The notes below the pieces were generated by a model, which was not told where the DNA came from, searched no databases, and saw only the letters and a program-made list of their open reading frames with translations. Of a DNA stretch of 36,198 nt, positions 26,720 to 36,198 are shown piece after piece (within the stretch, counting starts at the first letter, position 1; the number at the start of each line of letters is the position of its first letter). A program made the position numbers and the translations under genes. This stretch comes from Novosphingobium sp. (GTDB taxonomy: Bacteria; Pseudomonadota; Alphaproteobacteria; Sphingomonadales; Sphingomonadaceae): NCBI GenBank assembly GCA_015657645.1, contig JACDQK010000153.1, positions 1 to 36,198 on the forward strand, given 5' to 3'.

Positions 26720-27444
26720 TTACTCCGTGATCGCGCAGCTTCGGCTTCCGCCTCGGCTGCGCTCGCACCGCCGCGACCCAGCAGGTCGGCAACCTTCTTG
26801 CCGCGACGCTGGGCGACCGACTTCGGCGAAGTCTGGCTAACCAGAGCGTCGAAGGTGGCGCGGATCATGTTGTAGGGGTTCGAGGTGCCGACCGACTTGG
26901 TCACCACGTCGGCCACGCCCAGGCTTTCGAAGACGGCGCGCATCGGACCACCGGCGATGATCCCGGTCCCGGCCGGAGCCGAACGGACATTCACCTTGCC
27001 GGCACCGAAACGGCCCTTGCCGTCGTGATGCAGGGTGCGGCCTTCCTTGAGCGGAACGCGAACCATCTTCTTCTTGGCCGAGGCAGTCGCCTTGGTGATG
27101 GCTTCCGGCACTTCGCGCGCCTTGCCATGACCGAAGCCAACGCGGCCCTTGCCATCGCCAACCACGACCAGCGCGGCGAAACCGAAGCGCTTGCCGCCCT
27201 TGACGGTCTTAGAGACGCGGTTGATGTGGACCAGCTTTTCGATCAGCTCTTCGCCACCGTCATCGTCGCCGCCACGGCCACGACGATCGTCACGGCCACG
27301 GCCACGACCGCCACGGTCATTGCCGCCGCGGTCATTGCCGCCGCGACCACGGCCACGGCCGCGGGCTTCGCGCTGCTCGCCACCTTCGGTGGCACCGGTC
27401 GCCTCGACGGCGACTTCGTTTTCCATATTGGTTTCGTCAGCCAT
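26720..27444 (-). CDS. rpsE: 30S ribosomal protein S5, apparent -1 frameshift near the C-terminus
   Basis: [50 protein letters not shown]...; N-terminal RG/RGG-rich extension. As given, the ORF runs through rpmD out of frame to 26443. Restoring one base near 26733-26737 gives a ...EAEAA-A-ITE* ending at TAA 26720-26722. Confidence 0.93.
27315..27344 (-). repeat. Exact 15-bp tandem duplication in the rpsE N-terminal extension
   Basis: GGTCATTGCCGCCGC at 27315-27329 and 27330-27344, encoding repeated GGNDR on the minus strand. Confidence 0.9.
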
Positions 27445-27446
27445 CG

Positions 27447-27788
27447 TCAGAACTCCAGCCCGCCTTCACGGGCGGCATCAGCCAGCGCCTTGACGCGGCC
27501 ATGGAACAGGTACCCGCCGCGATCGAACACGACGGAAGTGACGCCAGCCTTCTTGGCAGCTTCGGCGAGGGTCGAACCGACCTTGGCCGCAGCGTCGACG
27601 TTGGAACCGCCCTTGCTGCCCAGGGTCGATGCGGCTGCCAGCGTGCGGCCGGCGGCATCGTCGATGATCTGGGCATAGATGTGGCGGCCCGAACGGTGCA
27701 CCGAAAGCCGCGGACGGCCACCGGCGCGCGCCTTGAGCGCGGTGCGAACGCGCCGACGACGGCGCTCGAACAGGGAAAGCTTGGCCAT
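27447..27788 (-). CDS. rplR: 50S ribosomal protein L18
   Basis: [47 protein letters not shown]. Confidence 0.98.
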   Translation of the reverse strand: MAKLSLFERRRRRVRTALKARAGGRPRLSVHRSGRHIYAQIIDDAAGRTLAAASTLGSKGGSNVDAAAKVGSTLAEAAKKAGVTSVVFDRGGYLFHGRVKALADAAREGGLEF

Positions 27789-28321
27789 TACTTCTTCTTC
27801 CCTTCCTTGCGGAAGATGAACTCGCCGCGGTACTTGATACCCTTGCCCTTGTAAGGCTCGGGCTTGCGCCAGCGGCGGATCTCGGCCGCAACCTGGCCGA
27901 CCTTCTGCTTGTCGATCCCAGAGATTTCGACCGTGGTGTTATCCGGGGTCTTGATCTCGATGCCTTCCGGCACGTCGAAGTTCACGTCGTGGCTGTAGCC
28001 GAGCTGCAGCTTCAGGATCTTGCCCTGAGCCGTGGCGCGGTAGCCAACACCGGTGATCTCGAGGACCTTGGTGTAGCCCTGGGTGACGCCGGTCACCAGG
28101 TTGTCGACGAGAGTGCGCTGCATGCCCCAGAAGGCACGCGCCTGCTTGCTGTCATTGGCCGGCAGCACCGAAATGCTGTCACCTTCGACCTTGTAGGCGA
28201 TCTCGTCGCGCAGACCCAGCGTGAGGGTGCCCTTGGGGCCCTTCACGGTGAGGGTGCCGTTCGCGATTTCGGCGCTAACGCCGCTCGGGATCGACACCGG
28301 ACGCTTACCGATGCGGCTCAT
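27788..28321 (-). CDS. rplF: 50S ribosomal protein L6
   Basis: [33 protein letters not shown]...[24 protein letters not shown]. Confidence 0.98.
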   Translation of the reverse strand: MSRIGKRPVSIPSGVSAEIANGTLTVKGPKGTLTLGLRDEIAYKVEGDSISVLPANDSKQARAFWGMQRTLVDNLVTGVTQGYTKVLEITGVGYRATAQGKILKLQLGYSHDVNFDVPEGIEIKTPDNTTVEISGIDKQKVGQVAAEIRRWRKPEPYKGKGIKYRGEFIFRKEGKKK

Positions 28322-28716
28322 CAGAACACCTCCGCCAGCACTTCGCCGCCGACGTTGTGAGCGCGCGCTTCGGCATCCGAAAGCACGCCACGCGGCGTCG
28401 AGACGATGGTGATGCCAAGACCGTTGCGGATCACCGGCAGCTCCTTGCTGCCCGAGTAGACCCGGCGGCCCGGCTTCGAGACGCGAGCGACGTGCTTGAT
28501 CGCCGGTTCGCCCTCGAAGTACTTCAGTTCGATCCGCAGCTGCGGGTGGGCGCCAGTGGCGTCCTCCGAGTAACCACGGATATAGCCTTCGCGCTGCAGG
28601 ACTTCGAGCACGCGGGCGCGCAGCTTCGAAGCCGGCGAAAGGACGGAGTCCTTCTTCGCCCGCTGGCCGTTACGGATACGGGTGAGCATATCACCCAGGG
28701 GATCGGTCAGTGCCAT
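28321..28716 (-). CDS. rpsH: 30S ribosomal protein S8
   Basis: [46 protein letters not shown]...[29 protein letters not shown]. Confidence 0.98.
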   Translation of the reverse strand: MALTDPLGDMLTRIRNGQRAKKDSVLSPASKLRARVLEVLQREGYIRGYSEDATGAHPQLRIELKYFEGEPAIKHVARVSKPGRRVYSGSKELPVIRNGLGITIVSTPRGVLSDAEARAHNVGGEVLAEVF

Positions 28717-28726
28717 CTCTAGGTCC

Positions 28727-29032
28727 TTACCAGCTCGACTTCGTCACGCCCGGAATCATGCCCTTGTTGGCAAGATCACGGAGTTCGATGCGGCAGAGGC
28801 CGAACTTGCGGTAGTAGCCGCGCGGGCGGCCGGTGGTGGCGCAGCGGTTGCGAACCCGGGTCGGGTTGCCGTTGCGCGGGATTTCCGCCAGCTTCAGACG
28901 GGCGATCAGACGCTCGGTTTCGTCGAGCGACTTGTCGTCAGCCTGCGCCTTGAGGGCAGCATACTTGGCTGCATACTTCTTCACGAGCTGCTTGCGGCGC
29001 TCGTTCTTGTTCACGGAACTCAGTTTCGCCAT
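28727..29032 (-). CDS. rpsN: 30S ribosomal protein S14
   Basis: [29 protein letters not shown]...[50 protein letters not shown]. Confidence 0.98.
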   Translation of the reverse strand: MAKLSSVNKNERRKQLVKKYAAKYAALKAQADDKSLDETERLIARLKLAEIPRNGNPTRVRNRCATTGRPRGYYRKFGLCRIELRDLANKGMIPGVTKSSW

Positions 29033-29052
29033 GGACTTAAGCTCTCTTTATC

Positions 29053-29631
29053 TCAGGCCGCTTGCGCAGCTTCGGCTTCCGCCGGGAACGGGAAACCAAA
29101 CAGACGCAGCAGCTCGCGCGCTTCGTCGTCGGTCTTGGCAGTGGTAGTGACAATGATGTCCATCCCACGCACCTTCTCGATCTGGTCGTAGCTGATCTCT
29201 GGGAAGATGATCTGCTCCTTCAGGCCCATGGCATAGTTGCCGCGGCCGTCGAACGACTTGGCGTTGAGGCCACGGAAGTCGCGGATGCGGGGCATTGCCA
29301 CGGTGATCAGGCGATCGAGGAATTCGTACATGCGTTCCCGGCGCAGGGTAACCTTGCAACCGATCGGCATGCCTTCACGCAGCTTGAACTGCGCGATCGA
29401 CTTCTTCGCCTTGGTGATCACCGGCTTCTGGCCAGCGATCAGCTCCATTTCGGCGGCGGCAGTCTGGACCTTCTTCTTGTCCTGGCTGCCTTCGCCAACG
29501 CCCATGTTGAGCGTGATCTTTTCGATCTTCGGAACTTCCATCACGTTGGCGTAACCGAACTTCTCGGTCATCGCCTTGGCGATCTGCTCGTCGTACTTCT
29601 TGCGAAGACGGGGCACGTACTTATCAGCCAT
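29053..29631 (-). CDS. rplE: 50S ribosomal protein L5
   Basis: [24 protein letters not shown]...[31 protein letters not shown]. Confidence 0.98.
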   Translation of the reverse strand: MADKYVPRLRKKYDEQIAKAMTEKFGYANVMEVPKIEKITLNMGVGEGSQDKKKVQTAAAEMELIAGQKPVITKAKKSIAQFKLREGMPIGCKVTLRRERMYEFLDRLITVAMPRIRDFRGLNAKSFDGRGNYAMGLKEQIIFPEISYDQIEKVRGMDIIVTTTAKTDDEARELLRLFGFPFPAEAEAAQAA

Positions 29632-29944
29632 CGATGGTCTCCCCGGACTTCACGGCCACGCGGACCTTCTTGCCGTCCTTGTCTTCAAAGCGCACGCGGG
29701 TCGCCTTGCCGGTCTTCGGGTCGACGAGGCCGACCTTCGACATCGCCAGCGGCGCTTCACGGCGATCGATCCCACCCTGCGGATTGGCTTGGCTGGGCTT
29801 GCGGTGACGGGTCGCCACGTTCACGCCCTGGACCAGGACCTTGCCATCCTTCGGCATGACCTGAAGGACAGTGCCGGTGCGGCCCTTGTCCTTGCCCGAG
29901 CGGACAACGACGTTGTCACCCTTCTTGATCTTGGCAGCGGACAT
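29624..29944 (-). CDS. rplX: 50S ribosomal protein L24
   Basis: [59 protein letters not shown]. Confidence 0.98.
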   Translation of the reverse strand: MSAAKIKKGDNVVVRSGKDKGRTGTVLQVMPKDGKVLVQGVNVATRHRKPSQANPQGGIDRREAPLAMSKVGLVDPKTGKATRVRFEDKDGKKVRVAVKSGETIDG

Positions 29945-30313
29945 TTAGAGGACCTCCGGCGCAAGGCTGATGATCTTCATGTAGCCCTTGCCGCGCAGTT
30001 CGCGGACCACGGGGCCGAAGATGCGGGTGCCGATGGGCTCGGCGTTCTTGTTGATCAGCACGGCAGCGTTGCTGTCGAAGCGGATCACGCTGCCGTCAGC
30101 GCGGCGCACGTCCTTGCGGGTGCGAACGATGACGGCGCGGTGCACGTCGCCCTTCTTCACCTTGGTGCGGGGCTGTGCTTCCTTGACCGACACCACGATG
30201 ATGTCGCCCACGCCGGCAGTGCGGCGCTTCGAGCCGCCCAGCACCTTGATGCACTGGACGCGCTTCGCGCCGCTGTTGTCAGCGACGTCGAGGTTTGATT
30301 GCATCTGGATCAT
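29945..30313 (-). CDS. rplN: 50S ribosomal protein L14
   Basis: [46 protein letters not shown]. Confidence 0.98.
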   Translation of the reverse strand: MIQMQSNLDVADNSGAKRVQCIKVLGGSKRRTAGVGDIIVVSVKEAQPRTKVKKGDVHRAVIVRTRKDVRRADGSVIRFDSNAAVLINKNAEPIGTRIFGPVVRELRGKGYMKIISLAPEVL

Positions 30314-30376
30314 AGATCCGGTTCCTTCTCACTGGCTTGCCGGAACCAGTCCGGCAGTTCCAAAATGGGTGTCGAC

Positions 30377-30646
30377 TTAGACGTCAGCTTCGACCGCAGC
30401 GGTCTTGCCGGCCTGGACCCGCTCGATGACCTTCCAGGTCTTGAGCTTCGAAATCGGCGCCGATTCCTCGATGCGCACGGTTTCGCCGGTCTTGTAGGCG
30501 TTGTCTTCGTCGTGGGCGTGATACTTCTTCGAACGACGGATGATCTTCCCGTAGAGCGGGTGCTTCACCTTACGCTCGACCTTCACGACCACGGTCTTGT
30601 CGGTCTTGTCGGAAACCACAGTCCCGATCAGGATACGCTTGGGCAT
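30377..30646 (-). CDS. rpsQ: 30S ribosomal protein S17
   Basis: [47 protein letters not shown]. Confidence 0.98.
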   Translation of the reverse strand: MPKRILIGTVVSDKTDKTVVVKVERKVKHPLYGKIIRRSKKYHAHDEDNAYKTGETVRIEESAPISKLKTWKVIERVQAGKTAAVEADV

Positions 30647-30657
30647 CTGTGGGCTCC

Positions 30658-30861
30658 TTACTTCGCTGCGCGGGCGCGTTCGCCCTGCAACGTCTTGATG
30701 CGGGCGATGTCGCGGCGCACTTCCTTGATGCGCGCCGGGCGCTCAAGCTGGTTCGTCGCGGCCTGGAAGCGCAGATTGAACGCTTCCCGCTTCAGTTCGG
30801 CCAGGTCAGCGGTCAGCTGATCCTCGGTCTTGGCGCGGAGGTCTTCAACCTTGGCCATCAT
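30658..30861 (-). CDS. rpmC: 50S ribosomal protein L29
   Basis: [58 protein letters not shown]. Confidence 0.97.
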   Translation of the reverse strand: MMAKVEDLRAKTEDQLTADLAELKREAFNLRFQAATNQLERPARIKEVRRDIARIKTLQGERARAAK

Positions 30862-31292
30862 TCACCTCCCAGGTGCGAGGTGTCACCCAGGCGGGCGACG
30901 ACCTTGGTCTTGATCGGCAGCTTCATCGCAGCGCGGCTGAAGGCTTCGGCGGCCAGCGGGCCGGCAACGCCGTCCAGTTCGAACAGGATGCGGCCGGGCT
31001 TCACCCGCGCTGCCCAGTATTCGATCGAACCCTTGCCCTTACCCTGACGGACTTCGGCAGGCTTCTTCGAAACCGGCACGTCCGGGAACACGCGGATCCA
31101 CAGACGCCCCTGGCGCTTGATGTGGCGCGTGATCGCACGACGGGCGGCTTCGATCTGACGAGCGGTGATCCGCTCCGGCTCAAGCGCCTTGAGGCCATAG
31201 GACCCGAAGTTCAGGTCGGTACCGCCCTTGGCGTCGCCCTTGATGCGGCCCTTGAAGGCCTTGCGGAACTTGGTTTTCTTAGGTTGCAGCAT
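30858..31292 (-). CDS. rplP: 50S ribosomal protein L16
   Basis: [71 protein letters not shown]. Confidence 0.98.
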   Translation of the reverse strand: MLQPKKTKFRKAFKGRIKGDAKGGTDLNFGSYGLKALEPERITARQIEAARRAITRHIKRQGRLWIRVFPDVPVSKKPAEVRQGKGKGSIEYWAARVKPGRILFELDGVAGPLAAEAFSRAAMKLPIKTKVVARLGDTSHLGGE

Positions 31293-31295
31293 GAC

Positions 31296-32006
31296 TTAGT
31301 TCCTGCGGTCATCGCGCGCCGGGCGCACGCCGGAGGTCTGAGCCTCCATCATCAGGCGGTCCTGGGCCATCGGATCGTGGCCAAGGATCTCGCCCTTGAA
31401 GATCCAGCACTTGATGCCGATGATCCCATAGGCGGTCAGCGCTTCGGCTTCGGCGTAGTCGATGTTGGCGCGCAGGGTGTGCAGCGGCACGCGGCCTTCG
31501 CGGTACCATTCGACGCGGGCGATTTCAGCACCGCCGAGACGGCCCGAGCAGGTGATCTTGATGCCTTCGGCACCAAGACGGAGCGCGGACTGCACGGCCC
31601 GCTTCATCGCGCGGCGGAACGCCACGCGGCGGATCAGCTGATCGGCAATACCCTGGGCGACAAGCTTGGAATCGATTTCCGGCTTGCGGATTTCGACGAT
31701 GTTCAGCTTGACGTCGCTCGAGGTCATCGCGGCGAGCTGCGAGCGCAGCTTTTCGATGTCCGCGCCCTTCTTGCCGATGATGACGCCCGGACGGGCGGCA
31801 TAGATCGAAACGCGGCACAGCTTGGCCGGACGCTCGATGACCACCTTGGAGATCGCGGCCTGGGGCAGCGTTTCCATGATGAACTTGCGCATCTTGAGGT
31901 CTTCCTCAAGCATCTGCGCATAGTTCTTGCCTTCGGCGTACCAGCGGCTGTCCCAGGTACGGTTGATCTGCAGACGCAGGCCGATCGGGTTGCTCTTGTG
32001 ACCCAT
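31296..32006 (-). CDS. rpsC: 30S ribosomal protein S3
   Basis: [43 protein letters not shown]...[18 protein letters not shown]. Confidence 0.98.
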   Translation of the reverse strand: MGHKSNPIGLRLQINRTWDSRWYAEGKNYAQMLEEDLKMRKFIMETLPQAAISKVVIERPAKLCRVSIYAARPGVIIGKKGADIEKLRSQLAAMTSSDVKLNIVEIRKPEIDSKLVAQGIADQLIRRVAFRRAMKRAVQSALRLGAEGIKITCSGRLGGAEIARVEWYREGRVPLHTLRANIDYAEAEALTAYGIIGIKCWIFKGEILGHDPMAQDRLMMEAQTSGVRPARDDRRN

Positions 32007-32008
32007 GA

Positions 32009-32386
32009 TCAGGCCTCCTCAACTTCACGGACCACGATCCGCAGCCGCGAGAACGGCTTCAGGATGCGGGTCGACTTGCCACGGCCACGGGTGTGGAACC
32101 GCTTCATGGTGACCGACTTGCCGACGCTGGCTTCAGCCACGACCAACGCGTCAACGTCGAGGTTGTGGTTGTTTTCCGCATTGGCGATCGCCGAAGCGAG
32201 CACCTTGCGGGCGTCGACAGCCATCGCCTTGGTCGAGAAGGCGAGGATGTTCATGGCCTCTTCGGCCTTCTTGCCGCGGATCAGGGCGGCGACCAGGTTG
32301 AGCTTCTGGGCCGAACCACGGATAGTGGTGCCGACCGACAGGGCTTCCTTTTCGCCAACGCGGCGCGGAGCAGCTTGCTTGCTCAT
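32009..32386 (-). CDS. rplV: 50S ribosomal protein L22
   Basis: [69 protein letters not shown]. Confidence 0.98.
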   Translation of the reverse strand: MSKQAAPRRVGEKEALSVGTTIRGSAQKLNLVAALIRGKKAEEAMNILAFSTKAMAVDARKVLASAIANAENNHNLDVDALVVAEASVGKSVTMKRFHTRGRGKSTRILKPFSRLRIVVREVEEA

Positions 32387-32664
32387 TAGCGCTTGCCCTT
32401 CTTGTCGGCAGCGTGGCCGGGGAAGCTGCGCGTGGGCGCAAATTCACCAAGCTTGTGACCGACCATGTCTTCGTTGACCGAGACGGGGATGAACTTGTGG
32501 CCGTTATAGACGTTGAACGTCAGGCCGACGAACTGCGGCAGGATCGTCGAACGACGCGACCAGGTCTTGATCGGTGCGGCGCGAGTGCCGGCGTCCTGCT
32601 GGGCTTCCGCCTTTTTCAGCAGGTGCAGGTCGACGAAGGGGCCTTTCCAGACGGAGCGTGCCAT
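32386..32664 (-). CDS. rpsS: 30S ribosomal protein S19
   Basis: [20 protein letters not shown]...[58 protein letters not shown]. Confidence 0.98.
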   Translation of the reverse strand: MARSVWKGPFVDLHLLKKAEAQQDAGTRAAPIKTWSRRSTILPQFVGLTFNVYNGHKFIPVSVNEDMVGHKLGEFAPTRSFPGHAADKKGKR

Positions 32665-32670
32665 GGTGGC

Positions 32671-33507
32671 TTACCTCTTCTTCTTGGCGTGACGCGAACG
32701 GATAATCATCTTGTCCGTCTGCTTGTTATGGCGGGTACGAGCACCCTTGGTCGGCTTGCCCCACGGGGTAACCGGATGACGGCCACCCGAGGTGCGGCCT
32801 TCACCACCACCGTGCGGGTGGTCGACCGGGTTCTTGGCGACGCCGCGGGTCAGCGGACGACGGCCAAGCCAGCGGTTGCGACCGGCCTTGCCCAGGTTGG
32901 TGTTCTGGTTGTCGGGGTTCGAAACCGCGCCAACCGTGCCCATGCAGTCACCGCGCAGGTAGCGCTGCTCGCCCGAGTTGAGGCGAACGATCACCATCCC
33001 GCGGTCACGACCGACGACCTGGACGTAAGTCCCGGCCGAACGGGCGATCTGACCGCCCTTGCCCGGCTTCATCTCCACGTTGTGGCAGATGGTGCCGACC
33101 GGCATCTGGCTGAGCAGCATGGCGTTGCCCGGCTTAACGTCGGTCTTTTCACCAGCGACCACCACGTCACCGACAGCGAGGCGCTGCGGAGCGATGATGT
33201 AGGTCTGCTCACCGTCTTCGTACTTGACGAGCGCGATGAAGGCCGTGCGGTTGGGGTCATATTCCAGACGCTCAACCGTAGCCGGCATGTCCCACTTACG
33301 ACGCTTGAAGTCGATGAAGCGGTACTTCTGCTTGTGACCACCCGCGATCCCGCGCGAGGTCACATGGCCCTTGTTATTGCGACCACCGGTCTTGTGCTTG
33401 CCTTCGGTCAGCGCCTTGACGGGCTTGCCCTTCCACAGCGACGACTTGTCGACCAGGATCAGGCCGCGGCGGCCGGGGCTGGTCGGGTTATAGTTCTTGA
33501 GTGCCAT
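32671..33507 (-). CDS. rplB: 50S ribosomal protein L2
   Basis: [63 protein letters not shown]...[30 protein letters not shown]. Confidence 0.99.
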   Translation of the reverse strand: MALKNYNPTSPGRRGLILVDKSSLWKGKPVKALTEGKHKTGGRNNKGHVTSRGIAGGHKQKYRFIDFKRRKWDMPATVERLEYDPNRTAFIALVKYEDGEQTYIIAPQRLAVGDVVVAGEKTDVKPGNAMLLSQMPVGTICHNVEMKPGKGGQIARSAGTYVQVVGRDRGMVIVRLNSGEQRYLRGDCMGTVGAVSNPDNQNTNLGKAGRNRWLGRRPLTRGVAKNPVDHPHGGGEGRTSGGRHPVTPWGKPTKGARTRHNKQTDKMIIRSRHAKKKR

Positions 33508-33516
33508 GGTTCAGCC

Positions 33517-33822
33517 TCAGATCCCGCTGGTGACGTCGATCGACTGGCCAGCAGCCAGCGTCACAACAGCCTTCTTCACGTCCGAGCGCTTGTAGGGCTT
33601 GCCCTTCCAGCGCTTGGTCTTGCCCTTCTGGGTCAGCGTGTTCACGCTCTTGACCTTCACCCCGAACAGCGCCTCGACGGCCGCCTTGATTTCGGGCTTG
33701 GTCGCCTTTTCGGCGACCTTGAAGACCACAGCGTTGTTCTCGCTGAGCAGCGTCGACTTCTCGGTGATGTGGGGAGCCACGATCACGTCGTAGTGACGCG
33801 TGTCGATTGCGTCCTTAGCCAT
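33517..33822 (-). CDS. rplW: 50S ribosomal protein L23
   Basis: [65 protein letters not shown]. Confidence 0.98.
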   Translation of the reverse strand: MAKDAIDTRHYDVIVAPHITEKSTLLSENNAVVFKVAEKATKPEIKAAVEALFGVKVKSVNTLTQKGKTKRWKGKPYKRSDVKKAVVTLAAGQSIDVTSGI

Positions 33823-34441
33823 TGAAACGCGCCTCCAGCTTTTCGACCGCGGCGCGCGTCAGCACCAGCGTATCATGCTTCAGGATGTCATAGACGTTCG
33901 CGCCGATCGCCGGGAGGACGTTGATGCCATAGAGGTTGGCCGAAGCGCGGGCGAAGCCCTCGTTCACGGCGTCACCATCGATCACCAGCACCTTCTTGCC
34001 CCAGTTCGCCTTGGCGAGCTGTTCGGCAACAGCCTTGGTCTTGGCATCCTTGAGCTCAAGGGTGTCAACAACCACCAGGTTGCCGTTGGCCTTCGACGAC
34101 AGTGCCATCTTCAGACCGAGCGCACGAACCTTCTTGTTCAGCGAAACGTCGAATTCACGACGACGCGGACCCATGGCCTTGCCACCGCCGATGAAGATCG
34201 GGGCCTTGCGGTCACCGTGACGAGCCGTACCGCCGCCCTTCTGGCGACCGAACTTCTTGCCGGTGCGGGCCACGTCCGAACGCTCGCGAGCGGCGCGGGC
34301 GATGCCGCGGCGGTTCTCGAGCTGCCAGGTGACAACGCGGTGAAGGATGTCAGCGCGCGGCTCAAGGCCGAACACGTCATCGTTGAGTTCGATATCGCCC
34401 TTGGCGGCGGTGCCATCGAGGTTGGAAAGCTTGACCTTCAC
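33815..34441 (-). CDS. rplD: 50S ribosomal protein L4
   Basis: [95 protein letters not shown]. Confidence 0.98.
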   Translation of the reverse strand: MKVKLSNLDGTAAKGDIELNDDVFGLEPRADILHRVVTWQLENRRGIARAARERSDVARTGKKFGRQKGGGTARHGDRKAPIFIGGGKAMGPRRREFDVSLNKKVRALGLKMALSSKANGNLVVVDTLELKDAKTKAVAEQLAKANWGKKVLVIDGDAVNEGFARASANLYGINVLPAIGANVYDILKHDTLVLTRAAVEKLEARFNG

Positions 34442-34444
34442 GAC

Positions 34445-35206
34445 TTAGCCCTCCTGACCTTCGGTCGCTTCGACGGCCGCGGTGTCTTCCGCGGGGGTGT
34501 CGGCAGCGGCCGGAGTTTCGTTGCTGTTGGCGGCACCCTTGATGCCGGCCGGATAAGGCGCTTCGGCGTGGCGCGAGACCTTCACCGAGTCCTTGACGGT
34601 CAGCCAGGAGTTCTTAGCGCCCGGGACCGAACCCTTGACGAAGATCAGGCCGCGCTCATCATCGACGCGGACGACTTCGAGGTTCTGCTGGGTGCGGTTG
34701 CGGTCACCCATGTGGCCGGCCATCTTCTTGTTCTTGAAGACGCGGCCCGGATCCTGGCGGTTACCCGTCGAACCGTGGGCACGGTGGCTGATCGAAACAC
34801 CGTGGGTGGCGCGCATACCGCCGAAACCCCAGCGCTTCATCGCGCCCTGGAAGCCCTTGCCCTGGGTCGTGCCGGCAACGTCGACCATCTGGCCCGGCAC
34901 GAAGTGCGAGGCAGCGATCGTTGCGCCAACTTCCAGCACGGCATCATCGGCCACGCGGAATTCGACAACCTGGGCCTTCAGGGGAACCTGAGCCTTTGCG
35001 AAATGTTCACGCTGCGGCTTGGCAACGTTCTTCTGCTTGGCACTGCCGGCACCCAGCTGAACCGCGACGTAGCCGTCGGTTTCAGCGGTGCGCACGGACA
35101 CCACCTGGCAATCTTCCAGCGCCAGGACGGTCACGGGCACATGCCGGCCGTCCTCCTGGAACAGGCGGGTCATCCCCACCTTCTTGGCGATCACGCCGGT
35201 ACGCAT
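34445..35206 (-). CDS. rplC: 50S ribosomal protein L3 with acidic/Ala-rich C-terminal extension
   Basis: [37 protein letters not shown]...[56 protein letters not shown]; tail [28 protein letters not shown]. Confidence 0.98.
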   Translation of the reverse strand: MRTGVIAKKVGMTRLFQEDGRHVPVTVLALEDCQVVSVRTAETDGYVAVQLGAGSAKQKNVAKPQREHFAKAQVPLKAQVVEFRVADDAVLEVGATIAASHFVPGQMVDVAGTTQGKGFQGAMKRWGFGGMRATHGVSISHRAHGSTGNRQDPGRVFKNKKMAGHMGDRNRTQQNLEVVRVDDERGLIFVKGSVPGAKNSWLTVKDSVKVSRHAEAPYPAGIKGAANSNETPAAADTPAEDTAAVEATEGQEG

Positions 35207-35464
35207 GATCCGTTCTCCTACAGAGGCCTGCGAGGACCATCCCCGCAGGCGTGTTCAGCCCGAAATGTGAAACGAGCCCCGTCCGGGCTGAGTGCCTCCG
35301 GGTGGAGGCGAGACGGGGGACGCTGGCCCGGATAAATCCGGAGGTATCCCTTGTGTCCCCGACTATTGCCGGGGCTCTGTCTCGTCGCGGATTTCCCTGC
35401 TCGGGTTCCGCTAGGAGCCGGGTCGAAACCCGGTAATCAGCGGCCCTTAGGCCGCGCCGGCTGA
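35207..35464 (-). promoter_or_regulatory. Highly structured rpsJ-rplC intergenic region; candidate cis-regulatory RNA leader
   Basis: At least eight inverted repeats in 258 nt, e.g. 35226-35232/35244-35250, 35256-35262/35284-35290, 35294-35299/35304-35309, 35328-35333/35336-35341, 35357-35361/35370-35374, 35418-35423/35428-35433, 35436-35440/35461-35465. GAGAC/GTCTC closing pair at 35310-35314/35379-35383. Confidence 0.6.
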
Positions 35465-35776
<312 letters not shown>

Positions 35777-35806
35777 TATGTCCTGCTACCGATGAGAAAG
35801 AGCAAC

Positions 35807-35820
35807 GGGGGCTTACCCCC
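35807..35820 (-). other. Small GC-only hairpin in the rpsJ 5' leader
   Basis: GGGGG-TAAG-CCCCC on the minus strand about 30 nt upstream of the rpsJ ATG. Confidence 0.7.
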
Positions 35821-35840
35821 AAACAAATTCGAGCCGCGCC

Positions 35841-35868
35841 CCTACACAGGGTCCGGGATTCGCGCAAG
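35841..35868 (-). promoter_or_regulatory. Candidate promoter for rpsJ and the S10 cluster
   Basis: Minus strand CTTGCG (35868-35863), 16-nt spacer, TGTAGG (35846-35841), about 65 nt upstream of the rpsJ start. Confidence 0.45.
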
Positions 35869-35985
35869 CCCCTTTTCTTGCGCAATTGCGGCAATTCCGC
35901 GGGGTTGAGGCCTGCCCTTCCCGCCGAGTAAGAAAATGACTCAAAGCAAGCCTACCGCGTAACAGATGTGGCATCCGTCACAGAA

Positions 35986-36198
35986 TCAACGCCCCTTCTT
36001 CTTCCCGAGCGGCGCGTTGAAATCCGGGTCCTTGCCGGCCACCCAGGCGATGAACTTCTCCACGCGCGGCTCGATCCTTAGCAGGCTGGCATCCAGGCCG
36101 TAGCGTTGCAGTTCCGAATTGGAGAAGGTCGTGATCAGCATGTTCTGGCAGATCGGGTGCATCGGCACGGTATCGCGCCCGCCCCGGCTCTTCGGCAC
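35986..36198 (-). CDS. Partial protein at the window edge, HNH-endonuclease-like C-terminus
   Basis: PKSRGGRDTVPMHPICQNMLITTFSNSELQRYGLDASLLRIEPRVEKFIAWVAGKDPDFNAPLGKKKGR*. PKSRGG...VPMHPICQ resembles the C-terminal half of a compact HNH-like family. The 5' end lies outside the window. Confidence 0.5.
   Translation of the reverse strand: MPKSRGGRDTVPMHPICQNMLITTFSNSELQRYGLDASLLRIEPRVEKFIAWVAGKDPDFNAPLGKKKGR

Noticed and set aside
30873-32477. 534-aa plus-strand ORF antisense to rplP-rpsC-rplV-rpsS
   Set aside because: Runs across several conserved ribosomal protein genes on the opposite strand; high-GC artefact.
33800-35335. 511-aa plus-strand ORF antisense to rplD-rplC
   Set aside because: Same antisense artefact; no protein motif.
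35405-35440. tRNA T-arm-like sequence (GGGTTTCGACCCGG on the minus strand)
   Set aside because: I could not assemble an acceptor stem, D-arm or anticodon arm around it; treated as part of the structured rpsJ-rplC spacer.

Overview
This ~36 kb window is from a GC-rich alphaproteobacterial chromosome, most likely a sphingomonad (inferred from gene content and order). The left half holds nusB-thiL, a fatty-acid desaturase, a H+-pyrophosphatase (hppA), an S9 peptidase, a FemAB/GNAT-like + cupin/JmjC-like gene pair, an acyl-CoA thioesterase, uvrC, a wax-ester synthase/DGAT-like gene followed by two alpha/beta hydrolases, two paralogous small exported proteins, a sterol-desaturase-family protein and a prolyl oligopeptidase. 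The right half, on the minus strand, is the S10-spc-alpha ribosomal protein cluster (rpsJ to rplQ). It contains secY, adk, an exported SRPBCC-domain protein inserted before rpsM, and a partial HNH-like gene at the right edge. There is no CRISPR array, rRNA or transposase, and I found no convincing tRNA. The most notable non-coding signals are: a 258-nt densely structured rpsJ-rplC intergenic region with mutually exclusive pairings; a 14-bp perfect terminator between rplO and secY followed by a promoter-like sequence; and a separate promoter-like sequence in front of rpsM. Four otherwise recognisable genes (thiL, the desaturase, an alpha/beta hydrolase, rpsE) each appear broken by a single-base frameshift. 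One is an essential ribosomal protein, so assembly indels are the leading explanation. I did not find a clear, wholly new multi-gene system. The best candidates for undescribed biology are the structured RNA, the FemAB-JmjC pair and the WS/DGAT-like protein with a histone-H1-like tail.
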